A DNA stretch of 64,000 nt from Flavobacteriales bacterium (GTDB lineage: Bacteria > Bacteroidota > Bacteroidia > CAIKAF01). A program made the position numbers and the translations under genes. The stretch covers positions 1 to 64,000 of the forward strand of contig JAOABX010000011.1 in NCBI GenBank assembly GCA_026418175.1, given 5' to 3'. The notes beneath the pieces are model-generated. The model was not told where the DNA came from, searched no databases, and saw only the letters and a program-made list of their open reading frames with translations. Below, piece by piece: positions 26,461-36,032 of the stretch (positions are counted from its first letter, which is position 1; every line of letters starts with the position of its first letter).

Positions 26461-27066
26461 ATGAAAAGTTATTATTTAGTATTAATATTATTTCTTTTAA
26501 GCGGATTTTCATTGATAAATGCTCAAAAGCGATCCAAGTTGCCTCGTATTACTGTAGAAGCACCTTTAAAAAAGAATCAAATTAAAAGATGGAGTAAAAA
26601 TAATTCGGTGAAAGAAGAATTGTTCATTTCAGCTTCTCCTATAACCAATAGTCTACAAGAAGAACCAAGGGAATATGAAATGGAAGATTTGTTAGTATCA
26701 GCAGAACAGTTACTTCATAAAAGCCAAACAATTTCACCAATTATTCATACAAGAAAATCATCTGTAAGACTTGAGATGGTAAATGTTAATAATAACAATT
26801 CTACTTCGTTTAAATTTTCTGGTGAGTCATTAAAATCGCATACCTTACTATTCAAGGTGAAAGATGTGAAAAAGACAAGCATGGAAGTGTGGGTAATACT
26901 ACTTATTATATTTTATATAGTTGGTTTAATTTTTACTGTTCTATGTGTTTTATCTATAATAACTTGGAATAACCTTACATTGTTTATAGTGTTTTTAATT
27001 TTAGCGATATTATTTTCTGCAGCCGGTTCACTTATGCTTACGTTAGGGCAAATGGGAGTAATATAA
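26461..27066 (+). CDS. Exported protein with C-terminal membrane hairpin, paralogue 2
   Basis: 201 residues. A signal peptide covers about residues 1-21 (cleavage near INAQ), then KLPRITVEA at 26-34, a charged variable middle, KVKDVKKTSMEVW, and two hydrophobic segments ending LGQMGVI. The order of elements is that of the gene at 25501, and the N-terminal and C-terminal motifs align while the middles do not. This indicates tandem duplication followed by divergence of the middle region. pyrD begins 57 bases downstream. The function is unknown. Confidence 0.75.
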   Translation: MKSYYLVLILFLLSGFSLINAQKRSKLPRITVEAPLKKNQIKRWSKNNSVKEELFISASPITNSLQEEPREYEMEDLLVSAEQLLHKSQTISPIIHTRKSSVRLEMVNVNNNNSTSFKFSGESLKSHTLLFKVKDVKKTSMEVWVILLIIFYIVGLIFTVLCVLSIITWNNLTLFIVFLILAILFSAAGSLMLTLGQMGVI

Positions 27067-27123
27067 ATTACATAAATTATTTTGTTAGTAAATATAAGTG
27101 TGCACTTTTGAGGATTGAATGGC

Positions 27124-28161
27124 ATGTATTCAGTGTTAAGATATTTTTTATTTAAAATTCAGCCTGAAAAAGCACATCAACTTACTTTCAGCCTAATAAA
27201 ATTCATAACTTACATACCAGGGGTGAAGCCTTTGCTTCATGCTTTATACAATCCAACACGTCCGGGTGACCAGGTAGTTTTATTTGGATTAACTTTTCCT
27301 AACAGGGTTGGTTTAGCTGCTGGTTTTGATAAAGATGCAAAATTATTTGATGAATTGGCTTGTTTTGGATTTGGTTTTATTGAAATTGGTACTGTTACAC
27401 CACGTGCACAATCAGGAAATCCTAAACCTCGCTTATTCAGGCTTATTAAAGACCATGCAATCATCAACCGCATGGGCTTTAATAATGAAGGGGTTGAAGC
27501 TGCGGCATATCGGTTACGTCATAGAAAAAATAGATCTATCATTATTGGGGGAAATATTGGTAAAAATAAGCTAACCCCCAATGAAGAGGCTACTTCCGAT
27601 TACATAAAGGCGTTTGAAGCCTTATACCCTTTTGTAGATTATTTTGTGGTAAATGTTAGTTCACCTAATACTCCCGGGCTACGTGAATTACAGGAAAAAG
27701 AGCCTCTTAAAAAATTATTACAAACGTTGCAACAGCATAATGAAAATAAACCTTTTAGAAAGCCTTTGCTTTTAAAAATAGCCCCTGATCTTACTCAAAA
27801 TCAATTAGATGATATTATTGATATTGCATTTTCTTGCAAGTTGGATGGAATTATTGCTACCAATACCACAATTTCTAGGGAGGGATTGCTAACTCCGGTG
27901 AATGAGCTTCAAGCCATTGGTCCTGGTGGTCTTAGCGGCAAACCGCTCACCCAACGTTCAACCGAAGTAATTCGTTACCTGGTAAAAAAATCAGAAGGAA
28001 AAATCCCTGTTATTGGTGTAGGGGGAATTATGAATGGGAATGATGCATTGGATAAAATAAAAGCCGGGGCTTCACTTGTACAGGTATATACAGGTTTTAT
28101 TTACCGAGGGCCTGAATTGATTCGTGAAATTGTAGAAACTATCAGAAATTATAAAAAATAG
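27124..28161 (+). CDS. pyrD: Dihydroorotate dehydrogenase (quinone), class 2
   Basis: 345 residues from the ATG at 27124; a TTG nine bases earlier is less likely. It oxidises dihydroorotate to orotate in pyrimidine synthesis and passes electrons to quinone. Class 2 features are the N-terminal helical membrane-association domain ([15 protein letters not shown]), [27 protein letters not shown], the catalytic Ser in [10 protein letters not shown] and the FMN phosphate-binding [12 protein letters not shown]. The length is normal. The HMG-CoA lyase gene follows after 12 bases. Confidence 0.96.
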   Translation: MYSVLRYFLFKIQPEKAHQLTFSLIKFITYIPGVKPLLHALYNPTRPGDQVVLFGLTFPNRVGLAAGFDKDAKLFDELACFGFGFIEIGTVTPRAQSGNPKPRLFRLIKDHAIINRMGFNNEGVEAAAYRLRHRKNRSIIIGGNIGKNKLTPNEEATSDYIKAFEALYPFVDYFVVNVSSPNTPGLRELQEKEPLKKLLQTLQQHNENKPFRKPLLLKIAPDLTQNQLDDIIDIAFSCKLDGIIATNTTISREGLLTPVNELQAIGPGGLSGKPLTQRSTEVIRYLVKKSEGKIPVIGVGGIMNGNDALDKIKAGASLVQVYTGFIYRGPELIREIVETIRNYKK

Positions 28162-28173
28162 TATTTTAGGGGC

Positions 28174-29037
28174 GTGACTTCAGAAAAAGTAATCATTACT
28201 GAATGCCCCCGCGATGCCATGCAGGGAATTCCTCAATTTATTGCCACTGACGATAAAGTTCGGTACATCAATGCCTTGCTTAAGGCTGGATTTGATTATT
28301 TAGATTTTGGAAGTTTTGTTAGTCCTAAAGTGATGCCACAGATGGCTGATACAGATGAAGTGGTACAGCGTATAGATTGGCAACAAAGCAATTCAAAATT
28401 ATTAGCCATAATTGGCAATTTAAAAGGAGCTGAGCGGGCTGAAATGTATCCACAAATTCGTGTGCTTGGTTTCCCATTTTCTGTATCTCCTACCTTTTTA
28501 CAGCGAAACATTAATGCTACCTTAGCAGATACAGTAACCCGGATAGGTGAAATTAAGGAGGTATGTGACCGCTCTAATAAAGACTTAGTGATTTATATAT
28601 CTATGGCTTTTGGCAACCCCTATGGTGATGATTGGAATACAGAAATTGTTGGCGAGTGGGTTGAGCGGTTAGCTTGGATTGGTATTCGTAAAATAGCACT
28701 TTCTGATACCATTGGTACAGCCAACCCCGAAACTATAGATTATATTTTCTCCTACGTAATTCCTCAGTTTCCTGAAGTAGAATTCGGGGCTCATTTCCAT
28801 ACTACACCAACTAACTGGAAAGTAAACATTGATGCTGCCTATAGGGCAGGTTGCCGCAAGTTTGATGCAGCGTTGAGAGGATTTGGAGGATGCCCGATGG
28901 CTAAAGATGATTTGACAGGGAATTTACCTACTGAAAATCTGATTGCATATTTGGATGAAATTGGAGCAACACATTCAATTCAAAAACAAGCTTTTCAGGA
29001 TGCCTACTTATTGGCTGCCGAAGTTTTTCCACATTAA
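28174..29037 (+). CDS. Hydroxymethylglutaryl-CoA lyase
   Basis: 287 residues, starting at a GTG. It cleaves HMG-CoA to acetoacetate and acetyl-CoA, usually as the last step of leucine breakdown. Signatures: ECPRDAMQG with Arg13 and metal-ligand Asp14, metal-ligand His207/His209 in GAHFHTT, and the catalytic Cys240 in GFGGCPMA. The TIM-barrel length fits. HMG-CoA is also the branch point to mevalonate, so in a triterpenoid-making cell this enzyme would compete for a precursor if the mevalonate route is used. That route is not visible here. Confidence 0.93.
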   Translation: MTSEKVIITECPRDAMQGIPQFIATDDKVRYINALLKAGFDYLDFGSFVSPKVMPQMADTDEVVQRIDWQQSNSKLLAIIGNLKGAERAEMYPQIRVLGFPFSVSPTFLQRNINATLADTVTRIGEIKEVCDRSNKDLVIYISMAFGNPYGDDWNTEIVGEWVERLAWIGIRKIALSDTIGTANPETIDYIFSYVIPQFPEVEFGAHFHTTPTNWKVNIDAAYRAGCRKFDAALRGFGGCPMAKDDLTGNLPTENLIAYLDEIGATHSIQKQAFQDAYLLAAEVFPH

Positions 29038-29049
29038 TTTTAATTTTGC

Positions 29050-29080
29050 TTTGGCAGAAATTGAATTTTTACTAATTTCG
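29050..29080 (+). promoter_or_regulatory. rpmB promoter, -33 and -7 boxes
   Basis: TTTG at 29050-29053, a 19-base spacer, then TAATTTCG at 29073-29080. This is the Bacteroidetes TTTG-N19-TAnnTTTG promoter with one mismatch in the -7 box. The ATG of rpmB is 20 bases downstream. Confidence 0.7.
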
Positions 29081-29100
29081 CACTCCCAATACATACTGAT

Positions 29101-29337
29101 ATGTCAAAAGTTTGCCAAATTACAGGAAAGAGAGCTATGACCGGTAATAAGGTTTCGCATTCAAACCGCAAAACTAAAAGAACCTTTGAGCCCAATTTGT
29201 TCAAAAAACGCTTTTATCTAGAAAGTGAAGATCGTTGGATTACCTTAAAGGTTTCAGCTAAAGGTATTCGCACCATTAACAAAATCGGTTTGGAAGAAGC
29301 TATTGTTCGTGCTTTTGAAAAAGGATATATTGATTAA
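29101..29337 (+). CDS. rpmB: 50S ribosomal protein L28
   Basis: 78 residues. Recognised by [20 protein letters not shown] at the N-terminus and the basic KTKRTFEPN segment, followed by the KRFYLES and [11 protein letters not shown] strands. The length is normal. In many Bacteroidota L28 is followed by L33; here it is not, and a terminator stands directly downstream, so it is a single-gene transcript with its own promoter. The lone cysteine (Cys5) means this is not the zinc-ribbon type. Confidence 0.97.
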   Translation: MSKVCQITGKRAMTGNKVSHSNRKTKRTFEPNLFKKRFYLESEDRWITLKVSAKGIRTINKIGLEEAIVRAFEKGYID

Positions 29338-29366
29338 GTAGTTATAGTTATAATAATATTCAGTTC

Positions 29367-29396
29367 AAAAACGTTGCAATTTTGCAGCGTTTTTTT
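29367..29396 (+). terminator. Rho-independent terminator of rpmB
   Basis: An 8-bp stem with one G-T pair (ACGTTGCA, 29371-29378, with TGCAGCGT, 29383-29390), a 4-base loop and a run of seven T; the A-run before it can extend the stem. It ends 10 bases before the next ATG. Confidence 0.9.
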
Positions 29397-29405
29397 GTTT
29401 TTTAT

Positions 29406-31055
29406 ATGATAAAGAACTTTCATTTTACCATCTTAACTGGCATATTGTTTAATTACATAGCACTGAATGCGCAATCTTTTTCAAGAGCTGATAGCTTGCG
29501 TGGAGCACTTCGACCTGAACGAACCTGTTTTGATGTTACTTATTATGATTTGAAGTTGCAGTTCGATTTGAAACATCGAATGATTCAAGGAAGCAATACC
29601 ATTTATGCAATTAAAACCGAAGAGTCTGCCCGATTGCAAATAGACTTATTTGAAGAACTTACCATCCATAGAATAGTTGATTACCATGGCAATACCTTGA
29701 ATTTTGTTCGTGAGGGACGAGCTGTTTTTATTGACATTCCGAAAGATGTTAAAACTGGAGATAGATTTTGGTTTGAAGTGTTTTACAGTGGAGTGCCGCT
29801 TTCAGCAAAAATGCCTCCCTGGGACGGTGGATTTGTTTGGTCAAAAGATGCATATGGAACGGATTGGGTCGGTGTTGCCTGTGAGGGAATTGGTGCCAGT
29901 TTGTGGTGGCCAAACAAAGATCATCTTAGTGATGAACCGGATAGTATGCGTATGGCATTTACTATTCCTGCCAATTTAAAAGCTATTTCAAACGGACAGC
30001 AGATTGCTGTTTTACCTGGCGATAATTATACAACTTATGTGTGGAAAGTTACTTATCCCATCAATAATTACAATGTTACTTTTTACATTGGCGATTATGT
30101 AAATTGGAGAGATACCTATGAGGGAAAACAAGGGCCTTTTACTTTAAATTTCTATGTGTTAAAAGACAATTTTGAAAAATCTAAAAAACATTTTCAACAA
30201 GTAAAACCTATGCTTGATTGTTATGAAAAATTTCTTGGCCCGTATCCGTTTCCCCGTGATGGATTTGCCTTGGTGGAGGCTCCTTACCTGGGTATGGAAC
30301 ATCAAAGTGCAATTGCTTATGGCAATAAATACAAACCCGGATATGATGGTATGGACTTTTCAATGCTGGGACTTACGTTTGATTACATTATCATACATGA
30401 AACAGGTCACGAATATTGGGGAAATAGCGTAAGCATGAAGGATATTGCAGATATGTGGATTCATGAAGGATTTTGTACTTATACAGAAGCAATTTATATT
30501 GAGTGTATATATGGTGCAGATATCGCTCTGAAATATGTTAATTCATGGAAATATAGGGTAATGAATGATGAACCGGTAATTGGCCAGTACAATGTAAATC
30601 ATGAAGGCTCAACTGATATGTATTACAAGGGTGCATTAATGTTGCACACATTGCGTTGGTTGGTAAATGATGATGAGCTTTGGTGGAATTGCCTACGTTC
30701 CATTCAAAAGGATTTTCGGTTTAAAACTACTGATACTCAAGAGCTCGTGGCATACATCAATAGTAAATTGAATAAGGATTACACCTGGTTGTTTGAACAG
30801 TATCTTAAAAAATCAAATCCTCCGGTATTAGATATTCGTTTTAAGAAGAAAGGGAAAGGAACGCTGGTTGCATGTAAGTGGGATATGGTTGTCCCCAATT
30901 TTCAGCTTCCGGTAACACTATTGGATGATGCTGCCGGAAAAACATATAAAATTCCTTGTAATTCGGGTATATTAAAGGAAACTTATTTGCCAGTGTCAAT
31001 TACATCGCTACGCATAGATGAATATCATGCGTATTTTATAAAAAAGTATGAATAA
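29406..31055 (+). CDS. M1-family zinc metallopeptidase
   Basis: 549 residues from the ATG at 29406; an upstream TTG lies within the rpmB terminator and is rejected. The signal peptide ends near residue 23 (FNYIALNAQ). The zinc site is HETGHEYWG (HEXXH), with the third ligand in WIHEGFCTYTEA. The substrate-recognition motif that reads GxMEN in classical aminopeptidases reads YLGMEHQSA here. The C-terminal ERAP-like helical domain is missing, so this is a shorter, exported M1 form. It would remove N-terminal residues from peptides in the periplasm or outside. The next gene overlaps its end by 8 bases. Confidence 0.93.
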   Translation: MIKNFHFTILTGILFNYIALNAQSFSRADSLRGALRPERTCFDVTYYDLKLQFDLKHRMIQGSNTIYAIKTEESARLQIDLFEELTIHRIVDYHGNTLNFVREGRAVFIDIPKDVKTGDRFWFEVFYSGVPLSAKMPPWDGGFVWSKDAYGTDWVGVACEGIGASLWWPNKDHLSDEPDSMRMAFTIPANLKAISNGQQIAVLPGDNYTTYVWKVTYPINNYNVTFYIGDYVNWRDTYEGKQGPFTLNFYVLKDNFEKSKKHFQQVKPMLDCYEKFLGPYPFPRDGFALVEAPYLGMEHQSAIAYGNKYKPGYDGMDFSMLGLTFDYIIIHETGHEYWGNSVSMKDIADMWIHEGFCTYTEAIYIECIYGADIALKYVNSWKYRVMNDEPVIGQYNVNHEGSTDMYYKGALMLHTLRWLVNDDELWWNCLRSIQKDFRFKTTDTQELVAYINSKLNKDYTWLFEQYLKKSNPPVLDIRFKKKGKGTLVACKWDMVVPNFQLPVTLLDDAAGKTYKIPCNSGILKETYLPVSITSLRIDEYHAYFIKKYE

Positions 31056-31602
31056 AAAATACATTGCAATTTTAATCTTTTCTTTAATTTCTTTAATTAC
31101 TTCTGTTTTACAAGCACAGCTCATACCTTGTAAAGTAGAAATCAGAGCAGAAAGTGAACAAGATGTTCGCTGGGCATATTCAGATTATGGTAAACTAACA
31201 TATAGTATTTATTCAGGCATACTGCGATTTGAAATTAATACCTGGTTATTAAGTGAACGATTGAATAATATGCCGGATTTGTACAGAAAGGAAGTATTGT
31301 TTCCGGCTGATAGTTTTATGATTCGCGTTTGGGCCATTGTGTCTGAAGATCAAATCAAACCACAGGGCTCCATGTTTGATTATGTTCAAAGAACAATTCC
31401 TGGTTTTATACGTTGGGGGGCAATAGAGCAGTCAGTTATGATAGAATATGCCTTGTTGTTTAATCAGGGAATAGACCTAACATTACAATTCTCACAGCCT
31501 TCTGATGAACGATTGCCATTGTTTGGTTTAGGAAATTGGTTTAAGCCATCAACCCTGAATATTTACGTGAAACAAGCGGTGATAAACAGAACCGCCGATT
31601 AG
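31048..31602 (+). CDS. Hypothetical exported protein
   Basis: 184 residues, no family recognised. A signal peptide covers about residues 1-24 (cleavage near VLQAQ). The mature part is beta-rich with one Cys and no catalytic motif. Its start overlaps the end of the M1 peptidase gene by 8 bases, so it is co-transcribed and probably works in the same compartment. Any link to peptide processing is inference from position. Confidence 0.65.
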   Translation: MNKKYIAILIFSLISLITSVLQAQLIPCKVEIRAESEQDVRWAYSDYGKLTYSIYSGILRFEINTWLLSERLNNMPDLYRKEVLFPADSFMIRVWAIVSEDQIKPQGSMFDYVQRTIPGFIRWGAIEQSVMIEYALLFNQGIDLTLQFSQPSDERLPLFGLGNWFKPSTLNIYVKQAVINRTAD

Positions 31603-31641
31603 TTGTTGTTTTTTAAGTTAATAAATTTTTACTTTTACAAT

Positions 31642-32106
31642 ATGATTGCCGCATCGGTAGAACAGAATATTTTGGAATGTATTCCTCATCAGCCTCCTTT
31701 TCGGTTTGTTGATGATATCATATCAATTGACGAAGAACATGTATCGGGAAGCTATCGTTTTAAGCAAGATGAAGTTTTTTACAAAGGGCATTTTCCCGGA
31801 AATCCAATTACACCAGGAGTTATTCTTACCGAATGTATGGCTCAGATTGGATTGGTGGCCATGGGGGTTTACCTCTATGGTGCAACTCCTGAAATTATGA
31901 AGCATTTGAAAGTGTTTTTTACCGGCTCGGATGTGAATTATTATCGAATGGTGTTACCCGGTGAACGGGTGATTGTGCATTCCACTAAACTTTTCTTTCG
32001 TTTAAAACGACTCAAATGTGAAGTTAAAATGGAAACCGAATCCGGAGAACTGATCTGTTCAGGAATTCTTAGCGGAATGTTTATTGATCAGCGTGAAAAG
32101 CGTTAA
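31642..32106 (+). CDS. FabZ-like 3-hydroxyacyl-ACP dehydratase
   Basis: 154 residues from the ATG at 31642. Hot-dog fold dehydratase: ECIPHQPPFRFVDDI is the FabZ N-terminal signature, and the active-site His50 and Glu64 lie in GHFPGNPITPGVILTECMAQ. It would remove water from 3-hydroxyacyl-ACP in fatty-acid elongation. Several Bacteroidota carry an extra copy for aryl-polyene (flexirubin-like) pigments, but no such cluster is visible here, so the housekeeping or an unassigned role stays open. It is convergent with lysA and overlaps it by four bases. Confidence 0.88.
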   Translation: MIAASVEQNILECIPHQPPFRFVDDIISIDEEHVSGSYRFKQDEVFYKGHFPGNPITPGVILTECMAQIGLVAMGVYLYGATPEIMKHLKVFFTGSDVNYYRMVLPGERVIVHSTKLFFRLKRLKCEVKMETESGELICSGILSGMFIDQREKR

Positions 32107-33338
32107 ATTGATTCAATCATTATTTGGTTTCGTATCAAGTCATCTAACGTTTCTCTACGGGTTATTAGATAATCTTTTCCTTCATGAATCAATACTTCTG
32201 CCGGACGGAAACGTGAATTATAGTTGGAAGCCATCATAAAGCCATATGCTCCTGCATTGAAAAAACAAAGAACATCTCCTTCTCTGATTTCGTTGATTTT
32301 TCTGTCCCAACCAAATGTGTCAGTTTCACAGATGTAACCTACTACAGTATAAATTCGAGGTGTAGCATCTGGATTGCTAACATTGATAATGTGATGATAA
32401 GAATCATAAAACATGGGACGGATTAGATGATTTAAGCCTGAATCAATTCCAGCAAAAACAGTAGCTGTAGTTTGTTTGATAACATTCACTTTGGCAAAAA
32501 AATATCCGGCTTCACTCACTAAAAATTTACCCGGCTCAAACATCAGGGTAAGTTTTTTTCCATATGATTGACAGAAATTTTTGAATCGTTCAGTCATCTT
32601 TTCACCCAGTAAATCAACATCGGTCGTTACATCATCGGGCTTGTAGGCTACTTTAAAACCACTTCCAAAATCAATGTATTCTAAATCTTTGAAGGTATGT
32701 GCAAGCTCTAATAAAATATCAGCACCACGTAAAAACACATCTACATCCAGTATGTCTGATCCGGTATGCATGTGCAGACCTGATACTCTTATGTTTTGAG
32801 ACGCTACTACACGTTCTACATGACGTAGCTGGTAAATGGAAATTCCAAACTTAGAATCAATATGTCCTGTAGATATTTTGGCATTGCCGCCTGCCATGAT
32901 ATGCGGATTGAAACGAATACATACGGGAATTTTGTTTCCATACTCATGGCCAAATTGTTCTAAAATGGAAATATTATCAATGTTAATTTTTACTCCCAAA
33001 TCAACCGCCATTTTTATTTCTTCTAACGATACGCAGTTTGGGGTAAAAATGATATCATTAGGCGCAAAGCCTGCTTTTAATCCAAGCATTACTTCCTGAA
33101 TGGAAACAGTATCTAAGCCTGCTCCCAGACTTTTAAAAAAACGTAATACATTGAGATTGGTTAGTGCTTTGCACGCATAATTTATTTTTAATTCAACACC
33201 CTGAAAAGCATGAATTAGTTTGTCGTACTGGCGCTTCATGATGGCTGTATCATACACATACAATGGTGTATCATACTTTTCGCAAATGCTTAGTACCGGT
33301 ATGCCTTGAATGGCATATTTTCCGTTGATTTTTTCCAT
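32103..33338 (-). CDS. lysA: Diaminopimelate decarboxylase
   Basis: 411 residues. PLP enzyme that makes L-lysine from meso-diaminopimelate. The PLP-binding Lys57 is in NYACKALTN. The glycine-rich phosphate loop GSGFKVAY and FEPGKFLVSEAG follow, then the C-terminal active-site Cys in YICETDTFG and GAYGFMMASNYNSRFRP. This fits the alanine-racemase-fold decarboxylases. The length is normal. On the minus strand TATCTTCG (33361-33368), one base off the -7 consensus, lies 22 bases before the ATG. The 3' end overlaps the fabZ-like gene. Confidence 0.94.
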   Translation of the reverse strand: MEKINGKYAIQGIPVLSICEKYDTPLYVYDTAIMKRQYDKLIHAFQGVELKINYACKALTNLNVLRFFKSLGAGLDTVSIQEVMLGLKAGFAPNDIIFTPNCVSLEEIKMAVDLGVKINIDNISILEQFGHEYGNKIPVCIRFNPHIMAGGNAKISTGHIDSKFGISIYQLRHVERVVASQNIRVSGLHMHTGSDILDVDVFLRGADILLELAHTFKDLEYIDFGSGFKVAYKPDDVTTDVDLLGEKMTERFKNFCQSYGKKLTLMFEPGKFLVSEAGYFFAKVNVIKQTTATVFAGIDSGLNHLIRPMFYDSYHHIINVSNPDATPRIYTVVGYICETDTFGWDRKINEIREGDVLCFFNAGAYGFMMASNYNSRFRPAEVLIHEGKDYLITRRETLDDLIRNQIMIESI

Positions 33339-33519
33339 AAACCAGGTTCTTGTAAAGCTGCGAAGATAATGAAGCTAGATGAATTATGTTTCGTATTTTA
33401 AATTTCATGTAAAAAGTGCTTTTATTTAAAAATTGCGAATTACAAGTTTTTCAACGAATGGTTTCTTTTCTGAAATATAACTTCATCATTTGCTAACTTA
33501 GCCTTCTAAAATTTTGTCT

Positions 33520-34761
33520 ATGATAGAATTTAATAAATATACATTATCCAATGGATTACGTGTATTAATTCACCAGGATCATACAACTCCTTTGGCAGCC
33601 ATGAATATTGTGTATGATGTGGGCGCCCGTGATGAACATCCGGAAAAAACAGGATTTGCACATTTGTTTGAACATTTAATGTTTGAAGGTTCTAAAAATA
33701 TACCGAATTATGATACCCCTTTGCAATTAGCGGGTGGTTCAAATAATGCATTTACTTCCAACGATGTAACAAATTATTATTTAACCGTACCTGCATCAAA
33801 TATAGAAGTGGGTTTCTGGTTGGAAAGTGATCGGATGTTGGAATTAGCTTTTTCTAAAGAAAAATTGGATGTGCAGAAGAAAGTGGTTAGTGAAGAATTT
33901 AAACAACGATATCTTAATCAACCCTATGGCGATATTTGGCTCTTAGCCCGCCCGTTGATTTATAAAAAACATCCTTATCAATGGGCAACGATTGGAAAAG
34001 ACCTATCACATATTGAGAAAGCAACCCTGGAAGATGTTAAAGATTTTTTCTACAAGTTTTATGCACCTAACAATGCTGTGTTGGTTATTAGTGGGAATGT
34101 GGAAACTTCTGCCATACTTCAGCTGGCAGAAAAGTGGTTTGGTCCCATACCTCGGCGCAACGTTCCAAAGAGAAATTTACCGCAAGAACCACCACAAACC
34201 GAAGAACGTAGGTTGCGTGTAGAAAGGGATGTACCCTCGGATGCTTTGTTAATGGCCTTTCATATGCCATCCAGAACAGATGAAAGGTATTATGCGTTTG
34301 ATTTATTAACCGATATTTTAAGCGGGGGAAAATCATCAAGACTATATGAAAAGCTGGTGAAAGAAAAAGAAATATTTACCGAGATTGGTGCGTATGTGAT
34401 GGGAAGCCATGATCCAGGGTTGATTATCGTATTTGGCAAGTTGGAAAAGAAAATTACTATAGCACAGGGAGAAGCTGCTGTATGGGAGCTACTTGAAGAA
34501 ATTAAACAACTACGAATAGCTGATGAAGAGTTGGCAAAAGTTAAAAACAAATGGCTAACTCAAAATGCTTTTGAACAGCTTAGTGTGCTTAATAAAGCCA
34601 TGAAACTTTCTTTTGCAGAATTACTGGGAGATGCTCAGATGGTGAATCGGGAGCCTGAAATCTATGCATCCATTACAGTTGAACAAATTCAACAGGCAGC
34701 TGCTATGGCTTTTCAAAAAAATAATTGTTCGATTTTGGAATATAAATCATTGCAAATATGA
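33520..34761 (+). CDS. M16-family zinc peptidase, catalytic subunit
   Basis: 413 residues from the ATG at 33520. The inverted zinc motif HLFEH is at 48-52 (FAHLFEHLMFEGS), with the third ligand Glu125 or Glu126 in VVSEEFKQRY. The N-terminal and C-terminal halves of the family are both present (SGGKSSRLYEKLVKE in the second). No signal peptide is visible, so it is probably cytosolic, though M16 proteins in this phylum vary. The next gene overlaps it by four bases (ATGA) and encodes the partner subunit, a layout known for bacterial heterodimeric M16 proteases related to mitochondrial processing peptidase. Confidence 0.94.
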   Translation: MIEFNKYTLSNGLRVLIHQDHTTPLAAMNIVYDVGARDEHPEKTGFAHLFEHLMFEGSKNIPNYDTPLQLAGGSNNAFTSNDVTNYYLTVPASNIEVGFWLESDRMLELAFSKEKLDVQKKVVSEEFKQRYLNQPYGDIWLLARPLIYKKHPYQWATIGKDLSHIEKATLEDVKDFFYKFYAPNNAVLVISGNVETSAILQLAEKWFGPIPRRNVPKRNLPQEPPQTEERRLRVERDVPSDALLMAFHMPSRTDERYYAFDLLTDILSGGKSSRLYEKLVKEKEIFTEIGAYVMGSHDPGLIIVFGKLEKKITIAQGEAAVWELLEEIKQLRIADEELAKVKNKWLTQNAFEQLSVLNKAMKLSFAELLGDAQMVNREPEIYASITVEQIQQAAAMAFQKNNCSILEYKSLQI

Positions 34762-36032
34762 ATTTAGATCGAAGTATACCGCCTGTTATTCGGCAGGAAT
34801 TTCCATTTACCCTTATACAACCTGAAAAGCAAATGATTAGGGGTGTACCTTACTATTTGATTTCTGGAGATGATACAGATTTGGTCAGGTTAGAGCTGGT
34901 ATTTCAGGCAGGGTCAGTATATGAGCCATCTGCACTAATTGCTTCAACGGCTAATAATTTACTTGGTGAAGGTACTTCTTCGCACTCGGCAGCTGAAATC
35001 AACGCCCGGTTGGATTACTATGGTGCGTATATTGAAAAAGAAATTACCCACGAACATGCATCAGTAACTTTGTATTGTCTAGGGCGTTTTTTAAAGGATG
35101 TTTTGCCGTTTTTTGCTGAATTGGTGTTAGATAGTGTTTTTCCGGATAGGGAGTTGCGTATTAACTTAAATAACCGGAAAGCCTCGTTTGAAAGCAATTT
35201 GAAAAAAGTTGAATTTGTTTGTAGACAACATTTTCCGTCATTGTTATTTCCAGGTCATCCGTATGGTAAAGTAACCCGATTAGAAGATTATGATCAAGTA
35301 ACTCAAACGGATGTTTTTCATTTTTATCAAACTTATTATCATGCTGCCCCGGTAGCGGTATTTCTTTCTGGTAAAGCCAATCAGCAAACCTTTCAACTTG
35401 TATCGGATGCTTTTGATTGGCACAAACGAACAATCCCTCTCAATCATATTGCGTTGCCCGATTATACACCTGTTCATAAACACATTGCCATGGAAGATAC
35501 CATTCAATCAGCCATACGAATTGGTAGGCCGGCTGTAACGCAGGAACATCCTGATTTTGCAATATGGAGCCTTACTAATACTATTTTGGGCGGATATTTT
35601 GGTTCCAGACTGATGAAAAATATTCGTGAAGAAAAAGGTTATACTTATGGTATAGGATCAGCATTACAAATGCATTCTCAATGCGGGGTTTGGTTAATCG
35701 CAACCGAAGTGGGGGCAGAATACACGCAAGCTACCTTGGATGAAATAAATAAAGAAATACTTCGTATGCATCATGAACCTGTAGGTGAAGAAGAGATGCA
35801 GATTGTAAAAAATTATATTCAAGGAAATTTTCTAAAATCAGTGGATGGACCTTTTGCGCAAACAGAACGCATCAAGATTATTGTATTGAAAGGTTTGCCT
35901 GAGGATTATTATCAACGCTTGATAGAAGCTATTCGCAAAGCTTCTGCAGATGATGTGTTACAATGCATGCATACCTATTTGCATCCTGACCAATTAAGTC
36001 GGTTGGTAGTTGGTAAAGCTTGGAAAAATTAA
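34758..36032 (+). CDS. M16-family peptidase-like, non-catalytic subunit
   Basis: 424 residues. It has the M16 fold (NNLLGEGTSSHSAAEINARLDYYGAY as two adjoining blocks near residues 55-80, and GGYFGSRLMKNIREEKGYTY in the second half), but the zinc-binding HxxEH is absent: the matching place reads LLGEGTSS. The second half keeps the Arg/Tyr pair (EEKGYTYG) that in two-subunit M16 proteases completes the substrate site of the partner. It overlaps the catalytic gene by four bases, so the two should be made in equal amounts and form a heterodimer. Its end overlaps the end of the DDAH-like gene on the other strand. Confidence 0.92.
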   Translation: MNLDRSIPPVIRQEFPFTLIQPEKQMIRGVPYYLISGDDTDLVRLELVFQAGSVYEPSALIASTANNLLGEGTSSHSAAEINARLDYYGAYIEKEITHEHASVTLYCLGRFLKDVLPFFAELVLDSVFPDRELRINLNNRKASFESNLKKVEFVCRQHFPSLLFPGHPYGKVTRLEDYDQVTQTDVFHFYQTYYHAAPVAVFLSGKANQQTFQLVSDAFDWHKRTIPLNHIALPDYTPVHKHIAMEDTIQSAIRIGRPAVTQEHPDFAIWSLTNTILGGYFGSRLMKNIREEKGYTYGIGSALQMHSQCGVWLIATEVGAEYTQATLDEINKEILRMHHEPVGEEEMQIVKNYIQGNFLKSVDGPFAQTERIKIIVLKGLPEDYYQRLIEAIRKASADDVLQCMHTYLHPDQLSRLVVGKAWKN

